64,000 bases of DNA from CAZDKK01 sp964603725 (GTDB lineage Bacteria > Eisenbacteria > RBG-16-71-46 > CAIMUX01 > WJJG01), in contig CAZRWW010000013.1 in NCBI GenBank assembly GCA_964603725.1, positions 21,872 to 85,871 of the forward strand, read 5' to 3'. The position numbers and the translations under genes are program-made. Position 1 is the first letter of the stretch. Each line of letters begins with the position of its first letter. Below the pieces are notes generated by a model, which saw nothing but the letters and a program-made list of their open reading frames with translations, had not been told where the DNA came from and did not search any database. Positions 43,291-52,311 of this stretch are shown here, in pieces.

Positions 43291-45174
43291 ATGAATCATT
43301 GTTGCATCGACAACATCCCGCCTTTCCGCCCGGCGCGCGGCAGATCGCGTCGCCTACGGCCGGCGGCGATCGCCGCGCTGATCATCTCGGCGGCCGTTGT
43401 GCTCGGCGGGGACGTTCCGCGCGCCTACCAGATCTCCTGGACGCAGGACGACTGGTCCGGACACGCCTACTACTGGCAGAACGCCACGGACCCCGAGATC
43501 CATCCCGGCCTCCTGCTGCCCTTGAACAACCCGGCCGACCCGCGCTTCGTCGCCGAGCCGACCAGCTATCGCGGCCTGTGGGCGCTGGCGGCCTACCACG
43601 ACACGCTCATCCTGGGGGCCGGCCCTTACCCACTCAACCCCGACGGCGCGGATATCCTGACCTATGACTACTTGACGGGCCAGTTCGCCCTGTCCTCCCA
43701 GCTTCCCGAAGAAGGGGTCGCCGTCATCAAGGTCCGGGGCGACACCTTGTACATCCCGGGGCCGGACACCCATTACTCCGGCTCGCACGGCAGCAGCGTC
43801 TACCTGTACAACGGCCGGCAATGGACGACCAAGCAGAGCGTCATCGGCGCCGTGCACCTCTTCGATGTCGAGGTGTTGAACGACGCCATCTACGTCTCGA
43901 GCGGCGACGGCTCGGGCAACGCCTCGGTCTACCAGAGTCTCGACCACGGCGACAGCTTCACGCGGATCTTCTCCCTGGACTACACGCTCGAGCACCGGAT
44001 CCGGCGGATGCACGCCCTGGCGGTTCACCAGGGACGCCTCTATGCCCAGCCCGACGGCTGGGAGCCCGAGGACGACATGGTCTTCACCTTTGACGGCGCC
44101 GACTGGGACACGATCCAGGTCGTCGGGCTGCCGCAAGGAACCACGACCGAGAACTACGGGTGGCAAGGCACCTTCACCACGTGGGGCGATTCGCTGATCC
44201 TGGGCATCAAGGACAAGCTCTTCATCTTCGCCAACAATCAGGTCTATCGATCGAACCTGCCCTTCTGGTGCGCGCGCATGGGCAGCGGGTTCGGAGCATA
44301 CAAGGGCGCGCTGTACTCGGGCGGGGGCTCCGGCTACCTCTACCGCTGGCGACCGGGTCAGGGCTGGACGCAGCTCGCCCCGCTCGGGCCCGACCCTAGC
44401 ACGGAGCCGGTCCAGGCCTTCGCGACCTACTACGGGCGGCTCTACATCGCCACCTCGCGCACCGAGGGGCTGACCGGCGGGCGGCTCTACGTGTCGGCCT
44501 GCGCCAGCGTCGGCCGCCTGATCTCGCTGCCGCACGACTTCGGAATCCCGGTCTACGATGTCCAGATCGCGTGGGATCACTTCAGTCCCGACCCAGCCGC
44601 CCTGGTGCGTTTTCAAGTGCGTTCGGCGCCCTCCGAGGCGCAACTGCCGGCGAGGCCCTGGACCGGGCCTGACGGAACCTCGGCCACCTGGTACACACAG
44701 CCGGGGGCGCCCCTGCCCGCGCTCCACGACACCGACCGCTACTTCCAGTACCTCGTCGAGCTGCACAGCCCCGATGGTCTCAAGATGCCGCTGCTGCGCA
44801 GCGTCACGCTCGCGGCCGACTCGACGGCCGGGGCCGCGGTGGACGAACCGCTGCCGGTGGAAGACCCGCGGGCGCCTCGGCTGCGGCTGGAGCCGCCGTT
44901 CCCCAACCCGGCGACGGCATCCGTGCTCGTCCGCGCGCACCTGGGGCACGTTGGCCGGGCCGACGGACCGCTCGAGCTACGCGTCCTCGATGTGCAGGGC
45001 CGCCAGGTCCGCGCGGTGACCCTCGATCCGGCCGGACGGCGCGCGGCCGACTGGCTCTGGGATCTGAGCGACGACGCCGGCCGGCGCGTGCCCACCGGCA
45101 TCTACCAGATCGCCGCGCGCCTGCCCGGACAGCCTGGGTCGCCGGCCGCGGGCCGCGTGCTCGTGCTGCCCTAG
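43291..45174 (+). CDS. secreted beta-propeller-like protein, paralogue 1
   Basis: A 627-residue exported protein. A long basic N-region leads to a signal segment (A-A-I-A-A-L-I-I-S-A-A-V-V-L-G-G). The mature part starts with D-D-W-S-G-H, H-P-G-L-L-L-P-L-N-N-P, then regular blocks ending in aromatic-Gly pairs (such as T-Y-Y-G-R-L-Y-I-A-T) that fit a beta-propeller of about six blades. The C-terminus is a FlgD-like Ig domain ending in G-I-Y-Q-I-A-A-R. The following gene at 45194 is a paralogue with about half identical residues by eye in the first domain. Ligand unknown; probably a surface protein. Confidence 0.7.
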   Translation: MNHCCIDNIPPFRPARGRSRRLRPAAIAALIISAAVVLGGDVPRAYQISWTQDDWSGHAYYWQNATDPEIHPGLLLPLNNPADPRFVAEPTSYRGLWALAAYHDTLILGAGPYPLNPDGADILTYDYLTGQFALSSQLPEEGVAVIKVRGDTLYIPGPDTHYSGSHGSSVYLYNGRQWTTKQSVIGAVHLFDVEVLNDAIYVSSGDGSGNASVYQSLDHGDSFTRIFSLDYTLEHRIRRMHALAVHQGRLYAQPDGWEPEDDMVFTFDGADWDTIQVVGLPQGTTTENYGWQGTFTTWGDSLILGIKDKLFIFANNQVYRSNLPFWCARMGSGFGAYKGALYSGGGSGYLYRWRPGQGWTQLAPLGPDPSTEPVQAFATYYGRLYIATSRTEGLTGGRLYVSACASVGRLISLPHDFGIPVYDVQIAWDHFSPDPAALVRFQVRSAPSEAQLPARPWTGPDGTSATWYTQPGAPLPALHDTDRYFQYLVELHSPDGLKMPLLRSVTLAADSTAGAAVDEPLPVEDPRAPRLRLEPPFPNPATASVLVRAHLGHVGRADGPLELRVLDVQGRQVRAVTLDPAGRRAADWLWDLSDDAGRRVPTGIYQIAARLPGQPGSPAAGRVLVLP

Positions 45175-45193
45175 GCAGCGCCAAGGAGAGCCG

Positions 45194-47164
45194 ATGGGAG
45201 TCGCCATCTTTGGCCGCCCGCTTTCGCCGCGGCGGCGCCGAGCCGCCGCCCGCGAGCGCACCGGCGCCCGCGACCACGGCGACACCCGCGAGCGCACGGG
45301 CGCCCGCCACCACGGCGGAACCCGCGAGCGCACCCCCGCCCGCCACCACGGCGGCACCCGCGGTCCGAGCTTCGCCATCTTGATCCTCCTCTCCGGCCTG
45401 AGCGCGCCCCCGGCCCGCAGCGCCGACGTCGTCTCGACGGATGACGACTGGTCTCACGGCCGCTACGTCTGGTCATCCGGCGCCGACGCCGATGCTCACC
45501 CCGGCTTGCTCATTCCGCTCAACGACCCGCAGACGATGCGGTTCGTCGCCGAGGTGACGTCCCGCCGCGGCGTCTACGCCATGGCCACCTATCACGACAC
45601 GCTGTTCCTGGGCGCCTGCGAGTACCCCATCACGGTGAACGGCGCCGACATCCTCAGCTACGACTACCGCACCGGCGACTTCGCCCTGGCCTACCAGCCT
45701 GACGAGCAGGGCTTGACTACCTTTCATGTGTCCGGCGACACGCTCTTCGTTCCAGGGCCCGACACGTACAACGGCTACCTCTACGGCAGCGCGATCTATC
45801 TGTACAATGGCCGTCAATGGATCAAGAAGCAGACGGTCCCGCTGGCCCTCCACCTCTTCGATCTGACCGTGCTGGATGGGGCCATCTATGTGGCCACCGG
45901 CGATCAGGGGCTCATCGGCTCGGTGCGCAAGAGCACCGACTGGGGCGAGACCTGGAGCACTGTCCTCGCGCTCAACGGGCCCGATGTGCGCCGTTTCTAT
46001 GCCGTCGGCCGCCATCAGGGCCGCCTGTACGCGCAGCACGACGGACTGGCGCCCGAGACCAACCGCATCTACGTCCACGACGGCACAAGCTGGAGCACGA
46101 TCACCACGCCCGGTCTCCCGACCGCCAAGATGGGCACCTTCACGGCCTGGGGTGACTCGCTGTTCCTGAACATCGGCAACCGCATGTACATCATCCGCGG
46201 CACTCAGGTCTACGCCTCTTGGATGCCGTTCTCCGGCGATCGCTGGTGCCGCGGCTTTCACATCTACAAGGGGATCTTCTACGGCGGCGCCGACCAGACC
46301 AAGCTCTACCGTTGGACCCCGGGCTCCACGTGGACTCAGGTCTGCCAGTTCGGTCTCACCCCGGACACCGAGGAGCTGTCGGTGATGGCGACCTACTACG
46401 GGCGCCTCTACATCGCGACCGCCCGCCACGAGGGCTACCAGGGAGGCCGTCTCTACGTCTCCGCGGCGGCGCCCCTCGGGCGTCTGATGTCGGAGGTGCA
46501 CGACTTCGGCGCGTGGCTCGGCGAGGCCACGTTGAGCTGGGTCGATTTCCGGCCGAGCCCAGGCAACACGACGCGCTTCCGGGTGCGCTCGGGCGCAACG
46601 GAGCAGCAAGCCCAGAGCGCACCGTTCCTGGGCCCGGACGGCACCCCGAGCAGCTACTACGAGACCTCCGGCACGCTTCTGCCGCCGGCGCACCACGGCC
46701 ATCGCTACTTCCAGTACCTCGTCGATCTGCTATGCCCCGGCGGGTTGGAGATGCCCTTCCTCGACCAGGTGACCCTGGCCGGGGACACGTTGGATGTGGC
46801 CGCGGTGAGCGGCAATCCGCCCGACCTGCCTGACGGCGGGGCGCGAACGCGGCCGGGCGCGCGGTTGACGTTCGACGCACCCGAGCCCAATCCGGCTCGG
46901 CACGGTGTGACCGTGACGGTGCGCTGGGAGACGGAGGCTCCCAGGGCCGACATGACGCTGCGAATGCGCGTGGTGGATCTGCAGGGCCGCGTCGTGCGCG
47001 AAGCGCGCTGGCCGTCGCGCGAGCGCGCGGTCCAGTCGTGGCGGTGGGATCTCACCGATCGCTCGGGCAGGCCGGTGCCGTCCGGGATCTACCGCGTCCA
47101 GGCCGACCTCGGGCCCGGCGCGAACGCACCGGTCACCGCGCGCTCGCTGCTCGTCGTGCACTGA
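45194..47164 (+). CDS. secreted beta-propeller-like protein, paralogue 2
   Basis: A 656-residue paralogue of the upstream gene. Shared landmarks include D-D-W-S-H-G, H-P-G-L-L-I-P-L-N-D-P, R-F-V-A-E-V-T-S, T-Y-Y-G-R-L-Y-I-A-T and the FlgD tail G-I-Y-R-V-Q-A. The N-terminus is unusual: residues about 20-55 are three 12-residue R-E-R-T-G-A-R-x-H-G-x-T repeats before the hydrophobic export segment (F-A-I-L-I-L-L-S-G-L). AAGGAG at 45183-45188 supports the ATG at 45194. It starts 20 nt after the first paralogue and is surely cotranscribed, an example of local duplication. Confidence 0.7.
   Translation: MGVAIFGRPLSPRRRRAAARERTGARDHGDTRERTGARHHGGTRERTPARHHGGTRGPSFAILILLSGLSAPPARSADVVSTDDDWSHGRYVWSSGADADAHPGLLIPLNDPQTMRFVAEVTSRRGVYAMATYHDTLFLGACEYPITVNGADILSYDYRTGDFALAYQPDEQGLTTFHVSGDTLFVPGPDTYNGYLYGSAIYLYNGRQWIKKQTVPLALHLFDLTVLDGAIYVATGDQGLIGSVRKSTDWGETWSTVLALNGPDVRRFYAVGRHQGRLYAQHDGLAPETNRIYVHDGTSWSTITTPGLPTAKMGTFTAWGDSLFLNIGNRMYIIRGTQVYASWMPFSGDRWCRGFHIYKGIFYGGADQTKLYRWTPGSTWTQVCQFGLTPDTEELSVMATYYGRLYIATARHEGYQGGRLYVSAAAPLGRLMSEVHDFGAWLGEATLSWVDFRPSPGNTTRFRVRSGATEQQAQSAPFLGPDGTPSSYYETSGTLLPPAHHGHRYFQYLVDLLCPGGLEMPFLDQVTLAGDTLDVAAVSGNPPDLPDGGARTRPGARLTFDAPEPNPARHGVTVTVRWETEAPRADMTLRMRVVDLQGRVVREARWPSRERAVQSWRWDLTDRSGRPVPSGIYRVQADLGPGANAPVTARSLLVVH
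45251..45358 (+). repeat. 3 x 36-bp in-frame tandem repeat coding for the signal-peptide n-region
   Basis: Exact-register units begin at 45251, 45287 and 45323, each coding for 12 residues with R-E-R-T at the start and H-G-x-T at the end. Copy number change would alter the length of the basic leader without a frameshift. Confidence 0.85.
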
Positions 47165-47301
47165 GCCCCTGGTGTCGCGGCCCACCGCGCGCTCGCGGCT
47201 CGCGGCACATCGAGCCCCGGGTGCGCCGTCTGTGGCGCTGGAAACCTACCTCCTTCCCCGCTATCATCCCCACGCACTTGACCGGCTGGAAAGGGGGAGG
47301 C

Positions 47302-49950
47302 ATGGGACCCGTGCGTCGCACCTCGGCGAGGGTGATCGCGGCCGCGCTCCTGGGCGCCTGGGCGGCCGCCGGGCCGAGCGCCCCGAAGGCCGCCGGGCCG
47401 GGCGCCCCGACGGCCGCCGGGCCGGGCGCTGGGGAGGCCGATGAACGCGGCTGGCTGGGCGTCTACACCGAGCCCGTGCCGACCCTGCCGGCCATCGAGG
47501 AGGCGGCCGGCGGCGACCGCGCGCTGGGGGGCGCCGCCTGCGGACTGCGCGTGACGGCGGTCATTCCCGCATCGCCGGCCGAGGAGGGCGGCCTGCTCAC
47601 CGGCGACATCATCGTGGCGATCATGCAGGAGCCGTTCACCTGTCCCGCCGACAGCGTGCAATCCGTCTTCAAACGCCGCCTGGACGCGCTCAAGGCGGGC
47701 GCGATCTGCCCGGCGCGGGTGGTGCGCCAGGCGGTCGGCCGCACCCTGCTGCTGGCCGGCGAGCCGGCGCCCGAGGCGCTGGCGCGGCAGTTCTGGCGCG
47801 ACCCGCGAGCGGCGATCGATACGCTGGCATCCGGTGACACGCTGGCGGCGGTCGCCGGCAAGCGGCAGCAGGTGATCGATCTCACCCTGGTGTTGGGCCT
47901 GCGCCCCGAGGCGCGTTGGCCCGCCCCACGTGACAACGCGGCCATCGCTTCGGGCCGCCAGTTTGACGACGGTGGCCTGGGCGCGCTGGTGTGGGCCCTG
48001 GCCGATGCCCACGGCGTGCGCGCCGAGACGGAGGACCTTCTGGCCCGCCTGGCTCGTTGCCATCGCGGCGCCGATCCGTGCCGTCTGGAGTGCATGATCT
48101 ACGTTCATCGCGATCCGCCGCGCGCCGAGGCGCTGGCCTGCTCGGTGACGGCGCGTCTGGCAACGGCCGATCGCATGCTCGATCTCATCACGCAGGGCGG
48201 CCTCATTCTCGTGCCCGGCTACGCCTCCGACATGCCCGCGTCGCGACGCCTCCAGCATCCTGCCCAGGCGCCCGAGCCGGACGAGAACCCCCGCTCGCCG
48301 CACCGGGCGCAGCCGGCGCCGGAGGAAAGCACCGCGGCGCCCGGCGACAGCGCCAACGTGGCCGCCCGGGCAGCTCTCGAGCTGCTCATCGAGCAGATCA
48401 GCGGCGTCTTCGCGGAGGCCCGCCAGTGGCACCGGCGCGCGTTCGCGGCCCTGGACGAGGAGGAAAAGGCGTTCTTGGAGAGACACCGGTGGGATCTCTC
48501 GGATGCCTTCGCCGGACAGGTCTACATCCACTTCGATGAGGAGCCCGGGCGCTTCGCGATCAACAAGAGATTGATCGACATCGCCGCCCGGGTCGACTTC
48601 AGCGCGCTGGTGGAAGCGGGCGCGCGCCTGGCGCTCCTGACCGACACGGAGTGGGCCATGCACGCCGGGGCGCTGGCCTATGAGGCCTTCGCCGACAGCC
48701 TCGACCAGGAGATTCTGCTCTCCCGCGAGACATCCGGCGGCCGAATCCTGATCGGAGGAACCTCGCGGCATTGGTATCGCGACCAGGACGCCGCCTTCAT
48801 CCTCGACCTCGGCGGCGATGACTTCTACACGGGCAACTGCGGCGGTTCCGCGGGCTGGTCACTGCCGCTGGCGGTCTGCATCGACCTCGAGGGCAATGAT
48901 GCCTACGAATCGACCCTCCGGAGCTGCCAGGGGGCGGGTTGCCTCGGCGTGGGAGCCTTGCTTGATCTCGAGGGCGACGACCGCTACATCGGCCCCGCGT
49001 GGTGTCAGGGCGCCGGGTACCTCGGCCTGGGGTGGCTGCACGACGCCGCCGGCGACGATGTCTATCGCGGGCGAACGTTCTGCCAGGGCGTCGGGCTGTT
49101 CGGCCTGGGACTGCTGCTCGATGAGGACGGCGATGACCGCTACGAGGGCGATGCCCATGTCCAGGGCGTCGGTCTGGCCCGCGGGATCGGAGCGCTGCTC
49201 GACCGGCGCGGGGACGACGACTATTACGCCAAGGGCCTCTACCCCACCGGCTACGGCGACGCCGGCATCTTCGACGCCTGGTCGCAAGGCTGCGGGCAGG
49301 GATTTCGCACCCTGGCCTCCGGCGGCCTGGGTCTGGTCGTCGACGGCGGCGGCTGCGACCGGATGGAGGCCGGCAACTTCTCCCAGGGCGGCGGCTACTA
49401 CTACGGCTTCGGCATCGTGCGGGCGCTGGGGCCTGAGAGCGACAGCTACATCGGATCCCGCTACAATCAAGGGTTCTCGGCTCATCAGGCCGTCGGCGTC
49501 TTCATCGAAGAGGGCGGCGATGACTTCTACACGACCCGTCAGGCCGTGGCCCAGGGACTGGCCTGGGACGAGTGCGTGACCCTCTTCGTCGACCAAGGAG
49601 GCGACGACACCTATCAGGGCGGCGGCGGGTTCTCGCTGGGCGCTGCCGCCCACAACAGCTTCTGCTTCTTCTTCGATCTTCAGGGCCGCGACGCCTACGA
49701 GTTCCTTCCGGGACCGGCCCGTGCCGGCGGCAACGACTACCATGGCGGCGCCAGCTTCGCGCTATTCGTCGACGAGCAGGGCGGCGATGACCGGTACACG
49801 GCGCCGTGGGCTGGCAACACGATGAAGCGCCACGAGCCCGAGCACGGCTTCTTCCTCGACCTGGGCCCGGCGGGCTATGGGGATCTGCCCGGACCCATCC
49901 GGCCGTCGCCCCAGCGCCAGCCGGCCCGCTGGCCGCTGCGCCGTCCGTGA
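47302..49950 (+). CDS. secreted PDZ protein with GDDxY-type repeats
   Basis: An 882-residue exported protein. A signal segment leads to an Ala/Gly/Pro repeat region, then a PDZ domain (about residues 48-140; W-L-G-V, S-P-A-E-E-G-G-L-L-T-G-D-I-I-V-A). The middle (150-500) is helical. From about residue 500 there are some ten repeats of about 26 residues built on L-D-x-x-G-D-D-x-Y-x-G...Q-G-x-G-x-x-G-x-G. The regular G-D-D-x-Y spacing suggests a calcium-binding beta-solenoid. AGGGGGAGG precedes the ATG. It follows the two paralogous secreted proteins. Function unknown; it may be a cell-surface scaffold. Confidence 0.7.
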   Translation: MGPVRRTSARVIAAALLGAWAAAGPSAPKAAGPGAPTAAGPGAGEADERGWLGVYTEPVPTLPAIEEAAGGDRALGGAACGLRVTAVIPASPAEEGGLLTGDIIVAIMQEPFTCPADSVQSVFKRRLDALKAGAICPARVVRQAVGRTLLLAGEPAPEALARQFWRDPRAAIDTLASGDTLAAVAGKRQQVIDLTLVLGLRPEARWPAPRDNAAIASGRQFDDGGLGALVWALADAHGVRAETEDLLARLARCHRGADPCRLECMIYVHRDPPRAEALACSVTARLATADRMLDLITQGGLILVPGYASDMPASRRLQHPAQAPEPDENPRSPHRAQPAPEESTAAPGDSANVAARAALELLIEQISGVFAEARQWHRRAFAALDEEEKAFLERHRWDLSDAFAGQVYIHFDEEPGRFAINKRLIDIAARVDFSALVEAGARLALLTDTEWAMHAGALAYEAFADSLDQEILLSRETSGGRILIGGTSRHWYRDQDAAFILDLGGDDFYTGNCGGSAGWSLPLAVCIDLEGNDAYESTLRSCQGAGCLGVGALLDLEGDDRYIGPAWCQGAGYLGLGWLHDAAGDDVYRGRTFCQGVGLFGLGLLLDEDGDDRYEGDAHVQGVGLARGIGALLDRRGDDDYYAKGLYPTGYGDAGIFDAWSQGCGQGFRTLASGGLGLVVDGGGCDRMEAGNFSQGGGYYYGFGIVRALGPESDSYIGSRYNQGFSAHQAVGVFIEEGGDDFYTTRQAVAQGLAWDECVTLFVDQGGDDTYQGGGGFSLGAAAHNSFCFFFDLQGRDAYEFLPGPARAGGNDYHGGASFALFVDEQGGDDRYTAPWAGNTMKRHEPEHGFFLDLGPAGYGDLPGPIRPSPQRQPARWPLRRP
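47365..47436 (+). repeat. 3 x 24-bp in-frame tandem repeat at the mature N-terminus of the PDZ protein
   Basis: Copies begin at 47365, 47389 and 47413 (core GCCGCCGGGCCGGGCGCCCC), coding for A-A-G-P-G/S-A-P-x units directly after the signal sequence. The third copy diverges at its 3' end. Confidence 0.75.
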
Positions 49951-50010
49951 GAGGGTGAGGGTCGGCGGCCGCCCTGGTGGCTGCCGGTGATGGCGCCCTT
50001 TCGCTGGGGC

Positions 50011-50047
50011 AAAAAAACCCCCGTGACGGGGGAGACCGTCACGGGGG
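50011..50047 (-). terminator. strong intrinsic terminator (minus strand)
   Basis: A perfect 12-bp stem (50018-50029 with 50036-50047) and 6-nt loop, followed on the minus strand by seven Ts (50017-50011). It ends either the candidate RNA or the Omp85-family mRNA. Confidence 0.9.
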
Positions 50048-50300
50048 CGTGCGAGCTAGCAGTGGTTACCTACAGAACAGGAGCGGTCAGCAAGGACCGC
50101 CAATGGGAGGTCTACCCCGGTACCCTCATCCAAGGCTCCTCCCGATCTGCCTGCACCCCCTCACCGCTCGCTCAACACCGAGAATGGAATCGCAGCGCGC
50201 GGTCGCGCACCGGCCCGTTCGGACCCAAGGCACCGCGTCCCGCTGGGACCCATTCGACACTTCCCACGGGTTGGCCGAGAAAGTCAGACCCCGGCTCGCT
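50011..50300 (-). ncRNA. candidate structured small RNA (about 290 nt)
   Basis: A transcript starting near 50300 would begin with (A)GCGAGC, whose six bases pair exactly with GCTCGC at 50056-50051, just before the terminator. That closes a helix between the two ends, as in 6S RNA, RNase P RNA and other structured RNAs. Internal perfect stems include GTCCC/GGGAC (50237-50249), GCGCG/CGCGC, GGGAGG/CCTCCC (50105-50143) and GCGGTC/GACCGC (50083-50100). It has its own promoter and a very strong terminator and no plausible reading frame. I could not match it to RNase P, SRP, tmRNA or 6S signatures by eye. Confidence 0.5.
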
Positions 50301-50305
50301 ACATA

Positions 50306-50334
50306 AGTATGAGGGTGTATGGCGACCTTGTCAA
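50306..50334 (-). promoter_or_regulatory. promoter of the candidate small RNA
   Basis: Perfect -35 TTGACA (50334-50329), 17-nt spacer and -10 CATACT (50311-50306) on the minus strand. It points away from the Omp85-family gene's coding region into the intergenic segment, ahead of a terminator about 290 nt downstream. Confidence 0.65.
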
Positions 50335-50383
50335 TGCCTGCCGGCGCACATATCTGCCCCGGCGCCGCACGCCATCGGGGGCG

Positions 50384-52075
50384 TCAGAACACCTGTCCGG
50401 CGCCGATCGACAGCACCGGATCCGCGCCCTCTGGGCCGCCCAGCACGGGGAACCCGACGTCCAGACGCGTCGCCAGGGTGCCGCTCGTGCGGCTGCCGAG
50501 GAGGCGCAAGCCCAGACCCACGTTGGCCCGCGGGCGCGCCTCGAGCGGGCGCCCTTCCGGCCAGGCGACGCCCCAGTCGGTGAACAGCGTCAGCCCGGCC
50601 GACAGCAGACCCAGCAGGTCATCGACGAGCATGATCCGATCCTCGAGGTTCAGGAGCAGCATGCGGTCGCCCCAGAAGCTGTACGACTCGAAGCCCCGCA
50701 GGCCCGTGATCACGCCCAGGGTATGGACCGCCTGCGGCGCCAGGCGCACTCCGAGGCCGTGCCGCAGCGCGGCCGCCAGCGTCTGGCGCTCGTCGAGATT
50801 CCGGTAATAGGAAACTCCGAGTTGCAGTCGCAGGTCTTCGGCCCGGCCCGCGATCACCTGGCTCTCTCCCAGAAATGTGCCGAGCATGAACTGGCGGGTC
50901 CCGAGCGATAGACCCTGGTAGCCCTCGCCCGTCACGAAGCAGCCGTCGCGGGCGGCTCCCCAGCGTCGGCCCGAGTAGCCCGCGCGCACTTCGACCCGCG
51001 TGCCGAGGTCGAAGTCCTCCCGGCGGCGGAACGCATTCACGCTGGCCCGTTGGGAGAACCGCTCGCGGGTGAAATCGATCTCGGCGCCGAGCATCCGCAC
51101 GTCACGATCCTGCAGCGGTCCCCCGTAGCGACCTGCGGCCGACGGATCGCCGGCCGGGGACCGGTAGCGCTCACGGACCAGATGGATGGCCGGGCCGAAA
51201 CGCACCGCCGTATGCGTGCCCCCCCACAGCTTGATGCTCCCCGCCACGGCCAGCAGCCGTTGGTCGCTGTTCCACTCCGGGCCATCGAGACCGCCGCGGT
51301 GGTCGACCACGAGGCCCCGGAACCCGCTGGCCCACAGGCGCAGCCCCCACGGCGTGGCGGCGCGCTCGTAGGGTTTCTCGACCAGCAGAGTCCGCCACCA
51401 GAGGTCGTCGCCTTCGAAGAGCCCGGCGTACAAGTACAGGTCGAGCGGGGTCAGCTGCGGATCGCGATACCAGCCCCCGTAGTAGGGTTTGATCTCGCCG
51501 TGCCCTAGCTCGAATCCCAGCCCCTTCCCGAGCCCCAGGAGGTTCAGCTCCGAAACGCCCAGCGACCAGGTGACGACCCCGCCGTCCTTGCGGAACTGGA
51601 CGGATGGCCGTGTCGTCCACGCGTCGCGGGTCTTGACGGTGACGTCGATCGAGTCCCCGGACACCGGCTCGACCGCCAGGTCGATGTTGCTGTGCAGCAC
51701 GCCCAGCGCTCGCAGCCGGCGGATGGCGGCCTCCAGATCGGCGCGACAGACGCGCTCGCCGGGAGCGAAGCGCAGGGCGCGCTCAATCACCCGCTCGCGC
51801 GTGACGATGTGCAAATGGTTGGCCCAGCGGCCGTAGAAACTGCCGGCGTGGGTTTCATCGGCGCTGAAGATGTTGCTGCGCCGGATGGTCACCCGGCGGA
51901 CGATCGCGCATTCGCTGGGGATGTCGACGTACGTCTCCTCCCCGATTTCGGGCTGGTCGGGGCCTCCGGCGCCGGCCGTGGCACCTAGCGCCGGCAGCAT
52001 CAACATCAGCAGCGGCGGAGCAAAGAGCGCGCCCGCTCGGCTGCGGCCGGTCCGCCAGGAGATGGTCTTGCGCAT
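50384..52075 (-). CDS. Omp85-family outer membrane protein (BamA-like, one POTRA)
   Basis: A 563-residue outer-membrane protein. After a signal peptide (A-P-P-L-L-M-L-M-L-P-A-L-G) there is one POTRA-like unit (about residues 57-135; I-V-R-R-V-T-I-R-R-S-N-I-F, L-R-A-L-G-V-L-H-S, D-V-T-V-K-T-R-D-A-W). The rest is a beta-barrel rich in Tyr, Gly and alternating hydrophobic residues. A G-L-R-G-F-E-S-Y-S-F-W-G-D segment corresponds to the Omp85 L6 motif, and the last residue is Phe. BamA has five POTRA domains, so this is a shorter Omp85 relative, perhaps for a special export role. GAGGTG precedes the ATG. Confidence 0.8.
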   Translation of the reverse strand: MRKTISWRTGRSRAGALFAPPLLMLMLPALGATAGAGGPDQPEIGEETYVDIPSECAIVRRVTIRRSNIFSADETHAGSFYGRWANHLHIVTRERVIERALRFAPGERVCRADLEAAIRRLRALGVLHSNIDLAVEPVSGDSIDVTVKTRDAWTTRPSVQFRKDGGVVTWSLGVSELNLLGLGKGLGFELGHGEIKPYYGGWYRDPQLTPLDLYLYAGLFEGDDLWWRTLLVEKPYERAATPWGLRLWASGFRGLVVDHRGGLDGPEWNSDQRLLAVAGSIKLWGGTHTAVRFGPAIHLVRERYRSPAGDPSAAGRYGGPLQDRDVRMLGAEIDFTRERFSQRASVNAFRRREDFDLGTRVEVRAGYSGRRWGAARDGCFVTGEGYQGLSLGTRQFMLGTFLGESQVIAGRAEDLRLQLGVSYYRNLDERQTLAAALRHGLGVRLAPQAVHTLGVITGLRGFESYSFWGDRMLLLNLEDRIMLVDDLLGLLSAGLTLFTDWGVAWPEGRPLEARPRANVGLGLRLLGSRTSGTLATRLDVGFPVLGGPEGADPVLSIGAGQVF

Positions 52076-52150
52076 CGCACCTCGCGTGTTGGTGGGCCCG
52101 GCGCGCGGCCGGGACGCCGGAGCAGCCGGGCTCCAACGCGGCCACGGGCA

Positions 52151-52311
52151 GGCCGGGCTCGAGCTCCCGGACTGGCCGGGCTCGAACTCCCGGACTGGCC
52201 GGGCTCGAGCTCCCGGACTGGCCGGGCTCGAGCTCCCGGACTGGCCGGGCTTCGGCTCCCAGGCTGGCCGGGCTTGGGCTCCCAGGCTGGCCGGGCTTGG
52301 GCTTGCCGCTC
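52151..52311. repeat. 7 x 23-bp minisatellite
   Basis: Seven head-to-tail units begin at 52151, 52174, 52197, 52220, 52243, 52266 and 52289, with core GGCCGGGCTCGAGCTCCCGG. Copies 1-4 are nearly identical, 5-7 have changed (GGCTTGGGCTCCCAGG type). The unit length is not a multiple of three, as expected in non-coding DNA. Confidence 0.9.

Larger units (their letters stand above)
49951..50383. other. intergenic region holding a candidate RNA gene
   Basis: A 433-nt stretch between the PDZ gene and the Omp85-like gene, without a protein gene. It contains a minus-strand promoter, a structured transcript and a terminator (see separate entries). Confidence 0.6.

Noticed and set aside
50006..50021. 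Plus-strand GGGG-A7-CCCC hairpin
   Set aside because: The same A7 is better explained as the T tract of the minus-strand terminator at 50011-50047.
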